DNA of 64,000 bases from Raffaelea ambrosiae (GCA_002778195.1 PCDI01000008.1:1181154-1245153), one strand, 5' to 3'; counted from the stretch's first letter, positions 11,347 to 24,041 are shown. The notes: generated by a model not told the origin, from the sequence alone. Numbers and translations are program-made.

Positions 11347-14270
11347 ACGTGCGTCTCTCTCTCTTCTACTGCCGAGCTCGAACCGTCTAGCCCACTGGGG
11401 TTGGTGGTGGTGGGGGGTGCACTGTCTCTTTTTGTTCGCTGTGCGGGCTGCAGCTGCAGCTTGCTCAAGCCTCTTCCGTATTACAGCTGTGCCCTCCCAC
11501 CGCTTGTAGCCATCCGAACCCACTTTCTCCCCCCTTGTCTTGGTGGGTGTTTGCCGGCAGCGGGTGTCCAGCCATTGCCCAACCTTGGTCCAGATAAAGA
11601 CGAAGAGTCTGGGGTGAGTGTGAGTGGGAGTGTGAGTGAGTGTGTGTGTGTTTTGCAAGCAGAAGCAGCAAACAAAACCCCCCCAAATATATATATATAG
11701 TTTCTTGTTCGTTCGGGGGGCATGCCTTGCTCCAGCTGCCTGCGCAAGCCTGCATCTCGACAAAACGAGTCCGCCCACAGCCTCGTCCACAGCCAATCAC
11801 ACAACACTGGCTGCACAGGCCGGGGGGATGCCTTCCCAACTAATGTAAAAGATATTGATTGCCATGTATGATAGGCCCTGCCTCGTGTCATTCTCCGTCC
11901 ACACGGGTCTGACAGGTCAAGATCCTGCGCGTGCCCGTTTACGAGAGTCACACAAATACGCAACAGCCGCAGCTCACTTTGTGTTTGCTCCTTTGGTCAA
12001 CCTTGTTTACAGAGTAGCACCGTGTCTAGGAACCTTGTACTATGGTCAACTTTGCTCTGCAAAGCACCTGTCTTCGAATCTTGTACTATGCAGACTTCGG
12101 GCCCGGCAAACACGCTCTTGTCTTACGACCCGTGTGTTGCCCGGAGCTTGCATGTGTTGCACCAGGAGGAAGGAATGGGGCGTCGCATTTTGGGATCGAA
12201 GACGAAAAACGGTGCAGATGAGCGGGCCTTCCAAAAGATGCATTGCGCCGGCCAAAGAGGCAAAGAAATCGCCGACCTAAACATATGATGGGATTGGTGG
12301 CTGTCTTTCTCTCTAGGTGTGGCTTGCCTTTTTTTTTTCGGGGCAGCGAGCCGTGTGTGCTTTGCCCTCATAACGCTGAGGCTCTGTGTCAATGCGATTG
12401 CTCTGTGTTGATTGGGTCGCTCCTGCTATTTCAGAACTCCCAAAGTAATCGAATAAGGAAGGAGCAAACGATACACGCAACTGTGTGCTGGGAAGGCTCT
12501 CTGTCCCTGCCTCTTTGGGCAACTGGCACACGCACTCACAGAATGACTAGTTATTTCCCCGTTGCAATGCATACTTGTCCTCATGCCCCGTTTCTATTTT
12601 TTACTTCTCGTTGGGAAGTCAATGTCAACGTTCAAGCCCCCCTCCCATGCAGCCCGCGGCCACACGGCTAGCAGCAGGACAGGCCCCCCCAGAAAAGGTC
12701 CTAAACCCCTATCGACGCGCATAGCAGCTACATAGTAGGATGCCTTTTGCAAAATACGAGTTGCTTATGCTTCAAGCAGTGGGCCTTCGGCGAAATGACA
12801 TGATGAAGAGAGCGCATCAGTCCTGCTGAGATTGAGAGTGGCAGGACTGCTCCGTACGAGAGATTGCTCGTGTAAGCTGTGTGGCTGTTGAGATGGCATT
12901 GGCGCACTGACCTCTGCATGTCCCATTTCGAAATGTTCTTCAGACATTCTGGATGCCACCAGGGGTGTGTGATGGGCATTGACGAGGCGCTGACAAGGAA
13001 AACAAGATGACACCAGGGGGGGAGGAACGGCAAAAAATGACAGGGAACGGATGGAACAGAAAAGGAACAAAAAAGGAACGCAAAAAGAACGAGTAGGAAA
13101 AGCCTGGGTGGCCCGGTGCTCGCCGTCCCGGTTCCTGGACAGCAGCGTGCCCGCGTGGGCGTGCGCGCGCATGTGTGTCCTGACACTGGACGACGTGGAC
13201 AACGCGGACGGGGGTGACAGACTGTCTGATCATCCCAATTTGATCGCCCTGGGACTCGCTCGCCACACTGCACGCCTCATCGTCGTGGCAAAAGCACCCT
13301 GTTCGGGCTTGTCAGTCGGTCTTGTCTGGGCCTTGGCAGCTGGCTCGGAACGGCAGCCAGGCCAGTCCGGCAGTGTTTTCCCCTTCTACGAGTACTGACA
13401 CGCACGGCACGAGAGCTGCTCCTCCTACATAGACGAGCACCAGCTATGCAGGTTTTCATCCGACCCACCCCCCCCTGTCGACAGGATTCCAGGATTCTGC
13501 TTGCTCACCTCATATCGGCGGACGCAGAATAAGAGGGAGACAAAAAGAGTGAGAGACGCAAGAGACACAGACAAGCAGAAATGCAGACACACAAGAGGTG
13601 CAGAGAGTTGCAGCGCCAATCAGCCTGTGCCGTCTGCAGTTTGAAACACCGTGCCAGATACAGCAGCACCAGCCTTCATGCCCAAGCCCGGACTGTCTCC
13701 TGTTGCCAATGACAGCCGCCGTTTAATTTACCAGGTTGTATCGGCCCTACCTGGCCATATTTGCGCCGGCTGCCATTCCTACGACCAGTTCATCTATTAC
13801 AAATGGAGTGCCACGCCGTAATTGGCAGCTCGGCTGCGTCCTGCGACGGGCGCTGCTATCATCCAACTATGCAACTTCCGGCGAGGCCATAAGAACGAAA
13901 TGAAGCCTGCGAACAGGCCAGCAGCCATGCTCCTTTTGCATTGCCCGGCTGACCAGGTCTGCAGGCCAACTTTGGCAAGTGACACCGTTGGTAACAAAAA
14001 GAACACACAAATGGTTTGGCGATGGCATACGCAATGCAGGACTTTCCTGCTCTGCCCTTGGCCTTGTCAGCTTTTACGAGTTACTATGTAATGGAGAAAA
14101 GAGCTTCCGGCTGGTTTGGCTGAGTGGAGCGCAGACCAGCCTTTTTTTGTGTTGGCTCTCGTTCCTGGAACGCGGCATGCAGGGCTGCTCTGCAGCCAAA
14201 TTTTCATTGCCGGCCGGAGGCCACCACCACACTGCATAGTACCAGACACAGACGCAGACACGCACCACAA

Positions 14271-14305
14271 ACGCACGCTCGCAGGCACGCTCGCAGGCAC
14301 GCTCA
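14271..14305 (+). repeat. 12-bp tandem repeat, about three copies
   Basis: The unit GCACGCTCGCAG is repeated almost perfectly about three times. It lies outside any credible gene. Confidence 0.8.
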
Positions 14306-14786
14306 CAAACGGAAGGGCCATCGGTTCAGTGTGGCTGCCTGCGCCAATCTCAACCGATGGCTGGTCCAGTGCCACAGAAATACCGGCGCGCGGGCCAGGC
14401 ACCGGAGAGTATCTTAAGTTGTCGAGTGTGGTGGTTCCACATTACGAACTTGGGAAACGCGCACAGGAACGCCTTTCTGCTGTGAGGTCGATCACACAAG
14501 GCGACGGCAGCCCAGCATAGCACGGTGTACGAAACATGTACCGTGTATCTCCCAAGGCCCATCCGGGCCAAAAGCCGCCGCCAGTGGAGCGCTGCAGCCA
14601 CACCCCAGAAGCAGGTCTGAAACGGAAAGACTTTTCAGCGGCCAAAACGCTCGGCACTGCGCCGTTTTCCCGTTTCTGGACTGGCCAGGTACCGTTACAA
14701 ATCGGGACGTCAGCAACCTCGACGCTCGCCAACACAGGTCGTCTCTGCACGAGTATTCGCTCACACCCCTTCCGTTCCCGGGGGAA

Positions 14787-14806
14787 GGGGGGGGGGGGGG
14801 GGGGGG
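14787..14806 (+). repeat. Poly(G) tract, 20 bp
   Basis: An uninterrupted G run, preceded by GGGGAA. Intergenic. Confidence 0.88.
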
Positions 14807-16447
14807 TGTCTGCAGGGGTTGTCAGACACTCCCACGCACACTCGCGCGCGCTCACATACACTTGTCTCTCCAGCAATCTGGCGCCCATCACCAATGGCGT
14901 TCCACATACAAGGATGTCCACGACAACGCATGGGTGCTTTAAGCAGGTGCAAAGTCAAGACCCTCCCGCTCGGGACCGGTCGTTGCCCTTCCTTCGATTT
15001 CCTTATTTCCTTATTTTTTATTTTTTATTTTGCTTCTCAGCTACTCCCAGCTCCTTCCAGCTTGCGTCCCAGCTCTTGTCCGTCTTCCATAAGTGGGGTG
15101 TGGAATTGCAAGTGCCTTTCGGTGAGCCCATGAAGGCGCTGGCCAGCAGCTGGGGTGAGCCTAACAAGCGCTGGCGAGGGGGCTAAACGACCAAGCGAAA
15201 AAAGGAATGCATCGAAGCAGGACTGGAAGGCCTTAGTCCAGATTTGAGTTCATGCCCTCCCCCTGCAACCGCACAGACGAACGGAGCATGACAGCAAAAA
15301 GCAGGCACGATGGATCATCGAACGACAGGAGGTTGTTTTAGCCCTGAGGGCCTAGAAGAGGAAGAAGAAAAAAGAAAGCAGAAAAAGAGGCCTGTCTGAG
15401 ACTGTGATGCGGAAACAAGCCAGCCCTCTTTTTCTCTGCCAGCAATAGTCTCCGTTCTTTTGCTCTACTTCTCTTTGCTCTCCGACCCCTGGTCGTCGAA
15501 CTGCTCTGTGGTCTTCAAGGGTACCCGGTCTACGAGTACTTACTGCACCCATGTCGTCGTGGTATTGTGTACTGCCAAGAGCCAATCCCGCAGTGCCATA
15601 AACAGGGTGTCTGCGTCCGCTGCCGCGAGTATCTGCTACTTGGCAACTTGGACGCCAGAGGTTGCTTTCTGCTGTGCAAGTGAACAGCCACACGCACAAT
15701 AGCACCGCACGACACACCTGAGAATCTCTTGTCGTCTGGCCGTCCTGGCTGCTGTCTGTCTGTCTGTCTCTTCTTCTCGCACACACCGTCTGCCAGCGCC
15801 TCCATCCACTACGGGCCACGGGTCCCTTGTCGATGCGGGAAGGGCCCTACTTTTCTGAACCAAACTACTGGCCCGCCTTGCTGCGAAACAATCCCGGACA
15901 AGTGCGCATTGCACCCTCCCTGTACATAGCATCTTACAGAAGATGCGCTCGGTGCACTAGCTAGCCACTTCCTTGCCCACCTTCATGTCCGAACAGATGT
16001 GCAACATCTCCTAGCACTCGGAGGCAGTAAGTAAAATCTAGGCGATGTGCGGCCTCCCGGGGAGGGGGGGCTCCCTCTGCATTGCTCGACAAGGATGGGT
16101 GATGGGTGCTGCGCACGCTTGCGGTTGGCCGGAAGCTCTCGTCCCTAGCAAGATACATTGTGCATGTATGCAGCCATGCAAGCTTGCAGGCAGACACCCT
16201 CCCGAAATTCCCTACACCCGCCGTACCCCATACAATCACCGTCGTCCGCGGGCTTGTCTGCTGCTCGTCCGTGAGTAATAGGTACGTACCCATAACGCAT
16301 CTACATCATAGACCCAGATGGGCTGCCAGGGCTCCCAGTCGAAGCTCTCTTCCTCCTGCTCTCTTACACCACAACCACCACCACCACCCCCCACCCCCCA
16401 CCCCCTTCANACACATCATACGTAGGCGCATTACATACCCAGACCCC

Positions 16448-16449
<2 letters not shown>

Positions 16450-16483
<34 letters not shown>
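16450..16483 (+). repeat. (CA)n microsatellite
   Basis: About seventeen CA dinucleotides followed by a C run, next to the ambiguous base at 16410. The instability of this stretch probably explains the n. Confidence 0.9.
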
Positions 16484-16486
<3 letters not shown>

Positions 16487-18738
16487 CCCCCCTTCCAGAC
16501 ACCCCAAGGCCCAGCAAAGCACAAACCTCCACACTTGCCATCATTGCATCTCACTTTGTGCCTGCTCATACTTATTTTCTCCCAGACCCATGCCCAACTA
16601 AACGTCGTTTGTTAATCATACCAGGTCTTCCGCCTTTGTAGCTCCGTCGTCTTAATACTTTGTACATGGCAGCTCCTCTTACCACCTTGTTGCCACTTAC
16701 AACGCATTACACGAAGAACAAGCATCCCACTTTTTTTGACCATTCTTATTATTCTTCCGTCCCTGCCTTCCTGCTCTCTGATATCTACATGTAGCCAGGG
16801 CCTTCTTTCGTCCGTCGACAATCGTGTGACCTGTTCTGGTGGAGATCCACATCCTCCGCTTTCTCTCTTTCCTTCCTTTCTCGGCAGTCCCTATGATTTT
16901 TCTCTTTCATCTGCAATCTTACACTTACTTACTCGTGCCTCGTCTATCTCTCTTCTTCCTTTCTGGCCGTGTAATCTGCCATACTCCACGCCTACCCATT
17001 GACAACGACTAGATTTGTCTCTCCCTTCTCTTCACACATCGCTGCAACGTGAAACCGGGTTCTTCTTTATACCGGCTTCTGCACAGCCTGAGCTTTTTCT
17101 TCGCTTTCCAACTTAGCTTCCGTGCTGGCTCGTTGATCTACATTCCGAATATTGGAGCCAACATATCCGCCCCCTTCCGTCCCCCTTCCCCCAACTTACA
17201 CGCCTTCCAACACCACCAACAAGAGCTTTGTTTATTTTTATTTTCAATACTTCTGGACAAGTTGCTGAACTCGATCCACGACTCGTTTTCAGGCAGCCAA
17301 ACAGCTGTAAAGAGTCACAATTGGTCAGAAAAAAAAACAGAGAGGGTTTCTCGGGATTTTGGTGACATGATAGATGCTGGCCAGCCTCTCTCGTTGACGT
17401 TGATCACTCGACCCGAGGCCAGGAAACCGTATATTTATGCCACATCCTTGCCCCTCTGTTGGACGGCCACTTGAACTGCACTTCCCAAACTGCACTTCCT
17501 GGGCCAAGTCTTGTAACGAGGCTGTTTGGGGTTGTCTTTCCGTGCTCCTGTCTGGCGTCACTCGATCTCGGCAGTCCCGCGGCGGCAGAAGGTAACAGAG
17601 AAGCAGAAAATTCAAAGAGACGGGCGCTCTCGTCTGAATGCCAGCATAAGGAATCGGCCGACGATCAACCAAAGCGGAGAGAATCTAGGTACCACGACCG
17701 CAACCACGTTGGGTAGGGTTGGAAAGCAGAGACGAACGCTCCAGCAAGCCACACACACCCGCACACACTCACGCACACACCTGCACATACACATCGCCAC
17801 GGCTTTTGGCGGTGGCAACGGGTACCTCTCGCTCCTCCGTCTCGCCTCACCCCGTCTCCCTGCTGCTCCTCACACCCACCTTCTCGATTCTTCCCCTACT
17901 CGGTCAGCGCCGTGGCATTTTACCCAATCCTGTCTCGCCCTCGTCCCATCCAAAATCACCAAAGACCACCAGAGCCACCCAATCCGGACCACTGAGAGAC
18001 AAACTCCACCACGACCAGACTTTCCCACTCGGCACCAACTTTCGATCTGCTGTTACCCTGAGGATTACAACGGTTCAGTCTCTTTTGCCCTTCGATCCCC
18101 ACACAGGCAACCGCGTTACAAAAGCAATCCGTTGCATTTCCTTCCCGTCCCTACTGTCCCCTACTGTCCCTGCTGTTCCTTCTCTGTACGGTGTACTCGT
18201 ACAGCGAACAGCAAGTAAAAACCTGGCCAAGCAAGGAGGTTGGGCAACAGGAAAAAAAAAGAGCTCACACACTACTGTGTGCTCCTGCTCCGTTGCTGTG
18301 TTTTTCTCTGCTGCACCTGCTAGGCGCCCAGACGCAGCTTTGCTGGCGACTCACTGGCGACTCGTCACTGCTTGTGCCACGCTCGCTGCTTCCTACCGAC
18401 GGGCATCCACATCACCACTCGCGCTAGGAAAGCAAGAAGCAGACACGCACACACGCCCACTCGCACGCTCACTACATATATGTAGTAGTAAGATATTCGT
18501 GCTGCCATATTACCCTACCCTCCAGGCTCCTCTCCAGATCCTGACCAAGACTTCGCCTTGCCTGCCCTCTCCACCGATTAACTCAAACCCCAGGCCGACC
18601 ACTGACCTACCGTGATCTACATTTACGGAGCACTACCCTCTTCTTGCTTCCTTTTTCTTCCATTGCCACTGCTACTATCAAGGACCCTCTCTGTCCCTCT
18701 TCCCAACCCACACCCCACCGCCGCCGCCCTACTCTTCT

Positions 18739-18763
18739 GTCTCTCTCTCTCTCTCTCTCTCTT
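18739..18763 (+). repeat. (CT)n microsatellite
   Basis: About twelve CT dinucleotides within the pyrimidine-rich zone upstream of the velvet gene. Confidence 0.88.
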
Positions 18764-19266
18764 TCTTTCTTGTCCACACACCCTCCGCCTTCTCCGTCTA
18801 TCAAAAGGCTACTCCCCCTCCCGTCGAGACACCCCCCCTTCTCACGCAGACCTTGTCTATATTGTACATACATTATCGTCCCGAACGCTGCATCACTCTC
18901 CGTCCGGGTACGAGCTTTCACAGGGGAACAAAAGGCGCCTTCTTTCCACTCTTTTCCCAGCTCTGCATCCGGCCTCTTCAGCACGGAGTTTGGTGTCTTC
19001 TCGTTATTTGATTCTCCTGGTTCTGGTCACACACAGCAAATCCAGGAATAGCAGACCAACCTCCAGCACATCCGGGTTCTTCGTTCTGGTTGCTATTCTA
19101 TTCGACTGTTCAACCACGATTTTTTATCTTACCCTGCTGGCGGCCGAGCTGTCAACCTGATCAACTGTGTCTCTAATACCAGGCGAGCCACAAGAGTCGG
19201 CAGGAAACTTGAGACAAACGTTGCAAGACTCTGTTGTCTGCAGCCTCCGTCGGCCATCCGTTTTAA

Positions 19267-19282
19267 CCCCCCCCCCCCCCCC
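19267..19282 (+). repeat. Poly(C) tract, 16 bp
   Basis: An uninterrupted C run less than 1 kb upstream of the velvet start codon. Confidence 0.88.
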
Positions 19283-20127
19283 TCTTGGTGGCGCAACATC
19301 GGGACACTGCGACTCATATCACGTCTTGCCTTCCCACCCCAGCCAACCACAGGCAAGCGCTGCTTTCGACGCACCCGCCTATCTTGCTCTTGTCTATTTC
19401 TTCCTTCCACCACTCTAGTTTCCATTTCCATCTCCTTCAAACTTGACCAACTCACTTCAACTACCTTTGTCAACGTTAACAGCCGGTTGTTGCTCTCTTG
19501 CTTCTTACACGAAAATCACAACTTGTAACTCGACTTCCAATTTTTGGCTTCCGAGAAACGGAGAGGGGTCAACAGTGACTTAAAAGAACTGGTGGCTGCT
19601 TATTCGGTTTGGAGTTTCTGCAGAGAGTCCTGGCGCTATTCTCGAGTCAAGAAGAACGGCAACATCTCTCTATCCGCATCATCCGCTGTGTTCCTCTTCG
19701 GGAAGAAACAGGACGCTCTGTCCTGATACTGGAACTTCGTCGGGGACGCCCGGATTGATATGTACTGATGCTCCTGCCTCGACTTCCACAACCCTGGGCT
19801 CCACTTTGGGACGGTTTCGTTGTTAATGAACTCGTGAACGAACCCTCCTTTTCTTCAACACGTTGAACTGGTCAGAAAAGCACGCGAGGTCGACTCGAAT
19901 CGGTTTTTTTTTCACCTTCTTTTTCTTGCGCCCATTCGCCCACTTGGTCTCTGCTTGTTGATAGAATCAACCGCCGAAAAGAAACAAGATAACCCTAAGA
20001 GAGCATAACATTCTCAACAGCCAGCCGATCCTAGGGACAGCAGTTTTGCCAAAAAGGCGCACAACCTTTACGCAACGCCACCCGATCCTGTGCGACGACG
20101 GGAGAGTTTGGCGTGCTGTTGTCACTC

Positions 20128-22221
20128 ATGAGCGGGAATATTAACCCCTACGCACATTTTGGGGACCACACGATTCCGCCTCCTCCAGTGGTTCCCAAGA
20201 TCGAGGATAGGTATGTACTTCCTTTGTGATTTTGCTCCTTCGTTGCGATGCGCTTTTTTCTCTCTCTCTGTTCTCTCTTGTTGGCGGTGGCCTAAACCAG
20301 GACGGTTCCGTGCTCCAGAATCGAGCAGAATCGCGGGAAAGAAACCCTAAAACGACGTTGACGACTCAGAGCTGACCATCGTGTTGTACGAAAGTGTGCC
20401 AGACTACATGCTCGAAATCCGGCAGCAGCCACAGCATGCCCGCGTGGCGCTGGGCAAGGACAAAGGTAATTTTGGCCATGGAACTTGAAACCCAGCTTTT
20501 CGTTTTTCGTCTACCCCTGCTTCGTCGACCCCTGCTGTGCACTGCGATGTGTTGTTGTTTTGGTCTTTGCTGTTGTTGCTGTTGTTGTTGTCACTGTGTC
20601 GGCCACGAATGCCCGAGTATTAACTGGACCAGCAGATCGAAAACCGATCGATCCGCCACCGATTCTGCAGCTGAAAGTCAGCCACAAAAAGGACCCCATG
20701 CAGAACTTCCTCCAAAGTATGTGCTGCGCGAGAGAAGGGGGGAGATATTCGTTCTAAATCCCGCGAATTTGCTTGGGAGACGACCGGAAACTAGGTGGTT
20801 AGTTGTGTGTGGTCTCGGATACTAATGAAACTCCAGGTCCTTACTTTTTCATGTCCTGTTCCATAATCAAAGGCGACGAGGCAACAGGCAAAGATCCGCT
20901 CCCCAGCCATCTGATCGGTACCGTGGTGTCTTCATTGCACCGTCTAAAGGACACCGACAACCAGGATGGCGGATTTTTTGTGTTTGGCGACCTGAGCTGC
21001 AAGGTGGAGGGAAAGTTTCGGCTGCTGTTCACGCTCTACCAGATGCAGAAGATAGAATGCGTCCACATCACGTCGATCATATCGGATGTCTTCCAGGTGT
21101 ACCCGACAAAATCGTTCCCTGGACTGGCCGAGTCGACCTTTTTGACCCGGTCTTTCAGCGACCAGGGCGTGCGGCTCCGGCTCCGAAAAGACTCGCGTAG
21201 TATGACGACACGAAAGCGAAACGCCACGGCCGCCGAGTACGCCCGAAAACAGCAGGACCAGCGTGACCAGCAAAGCCGACGAACGTTGGCGGGGCGGACG
21301 GGCAGCACGGACGAAGGACTGGCCTACGGCACGCAGGCAGGGGCCGCGTTTGATCCGCATGCAGGGCCAGGCTACGGGCACTACGACGACGGTAGCATGT
21401 CGAAGCGACGGAGATTGATGGCCGACGACATTGTACCGCCAGCCAACCCGTACGGAACCAGCACAGGAGCCCCGGCAACAGACATGAGCGCATACGGGAC
21501 GCATCGCGGCGGATACACGACAGCACCACACATTTCCTTGCCAGTCAGCTCGTCACCGTACGGCATGCCCCAGCCAGCAGTAACGGCGGTCGGATACGGC
21601 CACGCCGGGGCGATCTCGGCACCTCACGCCCACACGCAACATCAACTGGGACGACTGGACACGCAACAACTGGGCGGTCCGCAGCATGGTGGGCCGGGGT
21701 CAGCGGGGCCTGCGGCATTCCAGTCACCCAGCAGCCGACAGTCTCCGCAAGCTTTCACGTACGGCGCAATCCAGGCATCTCCGTCGTCCATGGGCTACCA
21801 GCCTTCGAGCGCAACGTCCGCATCGGCCCACGGCCTCACAGGCAGCCCAGCAGGCGATTACCGGCCGCACCCAGGCCCCCTGTACACGAGCAACGCGTCG
21901 GCTGGTGCCAGCCCTCGCACACATCCGACGCCGAACCCGAACACGTCTACGCCGAGCGGCACGAGCACGAGTCCTCCCGATGTCAGTTCGAACTACACGG
22001 CCGTGGCGGCAGCTTCACTCGCACCGTTCACGCAGACCATCAGCCCATACAGCTACACGCATACGCTGAGCGACCCGCAGGCCCACCTGCCTCCTCCGAC
22101 GATGGCGACGGCCCGATCGAACGGATTGCCGGCTCTGGACTTACAACACGTCAATGGCGGCATTGGGCTGGACATCAACTACGCCGATGTCGACAGACAC
22201 AATCCTGGACAGACATCGTAG
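20128..22221 (+). CDS. Velvet-domain transcription regulator (VosA/VelC-type)
   Basis: Velvet proteins are nuclear DNA-binding regulators of development and secondary metabolism that act as homo- or heterodimers. I read four exons: 20128-20210, 20395-20465, 20636-20716 and 20837-22221, giving 539 residues. Splice signals are GTATGT/GTAATT/GTATGT donors and CTGAC- or CTAAT-like branch points. The velvet domain spans roughly residues 28-200. It holds the LEIRQQP strand, DRKPIDPPP, the SSLHRLKD segment, GGFFVFGDLS and FPGLAESTFLTRSFSDQG followed by a basic stretch. The lack of a long insertion after DPPP argues against VelB, and the STFLTRSFSDQGVRLRLRK block fits VosA or VelC. The last 330 residues are Gly/Ser/Pro/Thr/His-rich and probably disordered, with a basic SKRRR nuclear signal. 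The start is the first ATG that splices in frame to the domain. The gene sits alone beside a 20 kb gene-free region. Confidence 0.85.
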
Positions 22222-23527
22222 GGTGGGCTACCGCAAATCGGCCGAAAGAACAAAAGAAAAATGTTTGTCCACCACGACTCAGCCGAATCGAGCACAACAT
22301 CCTGATTATTTCTTAATTTCTTTATTCACTATTCTCCCTTTTTTTTTGCCCACTCTTCTCTCTTTTTTATTTCTTTTGTTCTACCCTCCACTTGTCTCTC
22401 ACTTTTCATTTGATTTTCCCCCTTTCTTGTCTACTCCAATCTTTTTATTTTCCTTTCCCCTTTTGTTTGGCACTACACAATAGACGGATAACGGCGACGA
22501 CAGACATCACAGCATTGGGCTGCAGGCGGCGGAAACTCCGGACGGAATGGCTGGGTTCTTTGGGGGTTCTTTTGGGCGATAAAAAACACAACTGGAAAAC
22601 AACATTTTTTTTTCTTATTTTCTACTATTTTGGCCTGGCAGGCGGTGGGCGGGAGAGAGAAAAGGCTACAAATGGACAGGCAAGCATAAGCATTGCATGG
22701 CCAGCAAAGCAACCCTTGGGCGGACGGAAGACGATTTGCACAACATCACAATCAACAACAAATTCTAAAAATCAAAGACGCCACCATTCAAAAAGGAACA
22801 TCTCAAAACATTCGCTTTAGGCTTTTTTTTCTTTCTTTTTCTTTTTTTTTTTTGGTTGATACCCTTGGAGAGCGCTGGTTGTCCCCCCATCATATTTTTT
22901 TTTTCACGGTTCGGCTCGGTCATCATTCTTTTTTTTCATTGTTTTTTTCTTCTTCTTTACCCTTCTTTCTTTTGTTCTCCTACTTCCATTCTCTTTCTAT
23001 ATTTAGTCCGAATTTATTCTCTTCCGTTCTCGTCGTTCGTTTCCCACTATTCTTGATCTACAACTTTAGTTTTTTTTGCCTCTTTGGACACATGGCTTTG
23101 ATAGTATTACGAGTGTGGAAACCCTTTCTTTTCTCATATTTTATTACCGTGGTTTCTTCTCTCATTATAGCTCTCCTGTGTGAAGCATAGACCATTCTTT
23201 CTGAAAATTTTCTGCTTCCTTTTATTTGGTCTCAACAATCACATCTTTGTGTAAGAGGAAAAAAATACATTATACTTTGTCGTACATTTTTTCTGAAAAC
23301 AGATATCTGGCCAGCAGACGAAGCACGAAGGAAGAAGGGAAGAGGGAACGCCGGCAAATACGGGACTCTACGTCTTTCTAGGTAAAGGGCAATGCTAAAA
23401 AAGCACAAATGGAGAGAAGGGTCCGCGGTATTGAACAATTTACCCGAGTGCCATATCTGGGCAATAATGTGCGCGTTGCTATGTCTCGCAATGTTTCTTT
23501 TCAGGATCTGGTTGCCAGCTTATAGGG

Positions 23528-23551
23528 CCACAAGGCCTGTTAGCCTTGTGG
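23528..23551. repeat. 9-bp perfect inverted repeat with 6-nt loop
   Basis: CCACAAGGC at 23528-23536 pairs perfectly with GCCTTGTGG at 23543-23551 across the loop CTGTTA. It is not followed by a T run, and it lies about 500 bp upstream of the GH2 gene. It could be a regulatory stem or chance; the flank has some tRNA-like words but no cloverleaf. Confidence 0.6.
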
Positions 23552-23910
23552 TATCGCGTTAGCCTCGTGCAGAAACAAACACCATTGTTTCGTTATCGAC
23601 AATGCCGCTGTGCCAAGATTACAAGACGACCCGATAGTGACGGCTGGGGAACGCAACAACACGCTGCAGATTAAGACCTTCACCACTTGGGCACTATGCC
23701 GTCCTTGCAAGCCCCGCATTGGCTTTGCTGCACTTGAATTGATGGCACCGGCAAATTAGACGTTTCTTGACAGCACACTGACGCCGTACAGTGCCCAGCA
23801 GGAACTCCTCGGCGTCTTGGGCGACTACAAAGAAAGATGTGGCTCGGCTGAAGAGAGCCTCTGGCAAGAAAGAAGCCGGGCGAGAGTCTCTCGCGGGTTC
23901 TTTCGTTGTC

Positions 23911-23972
23911 TGCATCGGTCCTTCCTCATAAGATAGGTTGCCCGCATCGCTCCTTCCTCGCAAGATAGATAG
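23911..23972 (+). promoter_or_regulatory. Duplicated 25-bp segment carrying GATA sites
   Basis: Two copies of a roughly 25-bp segment (23911-23936 and 23943-23968, three differences) each end in AGATAG. A further overlapping AGATAG lies at 23967-23972. AGATAG fits the consensus of fungal GATA factors such as AreA/NIT2, which control nitrogen use. The position, 70-130 bp before the start of a glucosaminidase gene, makes nitrogen control plausible but unproven. Confidence 0.5.
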
Positions 23973-24041
23973 ACTCTCTCTGCCTCGCAGTTGAGAATCT
24001 GCCTGTCGTGCCACTTTTTCTGGTTGAAATTTCGCAAAACC

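Larger units (their letters stand above)
1..16300. other. Gene-free region, far upstream of velvet gene
   Basis: I see no supportable protein gene, tRNA, rRNA or transposon here. Open frames exist on both strands, but they are low-complexity (Ser/Arg/Pro/His/Cys/Leu-rich), overlap one another and resemble no family. The DNA alternates between purine-rich and pyrimidine-rich blocks, with long homopolymers, CT/GT microsatellites and repeated short motifs (TACGAGTA, TACATAGT, TACGGTGTA). It could be distal regulatory DNA for the velvet gene, a source of noncoding transcripts, or the decayed remains of unrecognisable elements. One n is present at 4152. Confidence 0.7.
16300..20127 (+). promoter_or_regulatory. 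Pyrimidine-rich upstream zone/putative leader of velvet gene
   Basis: The plus strand is strongly C+T-rich for nearly 4 kb directly upstream of the velvet start codon, with few purine-rich interruptions. Fungal promoters and transcription starts often lie in CT-rich DNA, so this may contain the core promoter and a very long 5' untranslated leader. The open frames in it (the longest at 17,719-18,615) are low-complexity and explained by the scarcity of stop codons in CT-rich sequence. If the zone is transcribed, many AUGs would precede the main start. One n is at 16410. Where transcription begins is unknown. Confidence 0.5.
22222..24041. other. Intergenic: velvet 3' region and GH2 promoter
   Basis: The first kilobase is strongly T-rich and is likely the velvet 3' untranslated region and terminator zone, with no gene recognised. 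The last 300 bp, before the GH2 gene, contain GATA-type sites in a duplicated segment. A short perfect hairpin lies between these parts. Confidence 0.7.

Noticed and set aside
17719..18615. A 298-codon open frame upstream of the velvet gene
   Set aside because: Its composition is low-complexity Ser/Thr/Pro/His, as expected from CT-rich DNA lacking stops, and it resembles no family.
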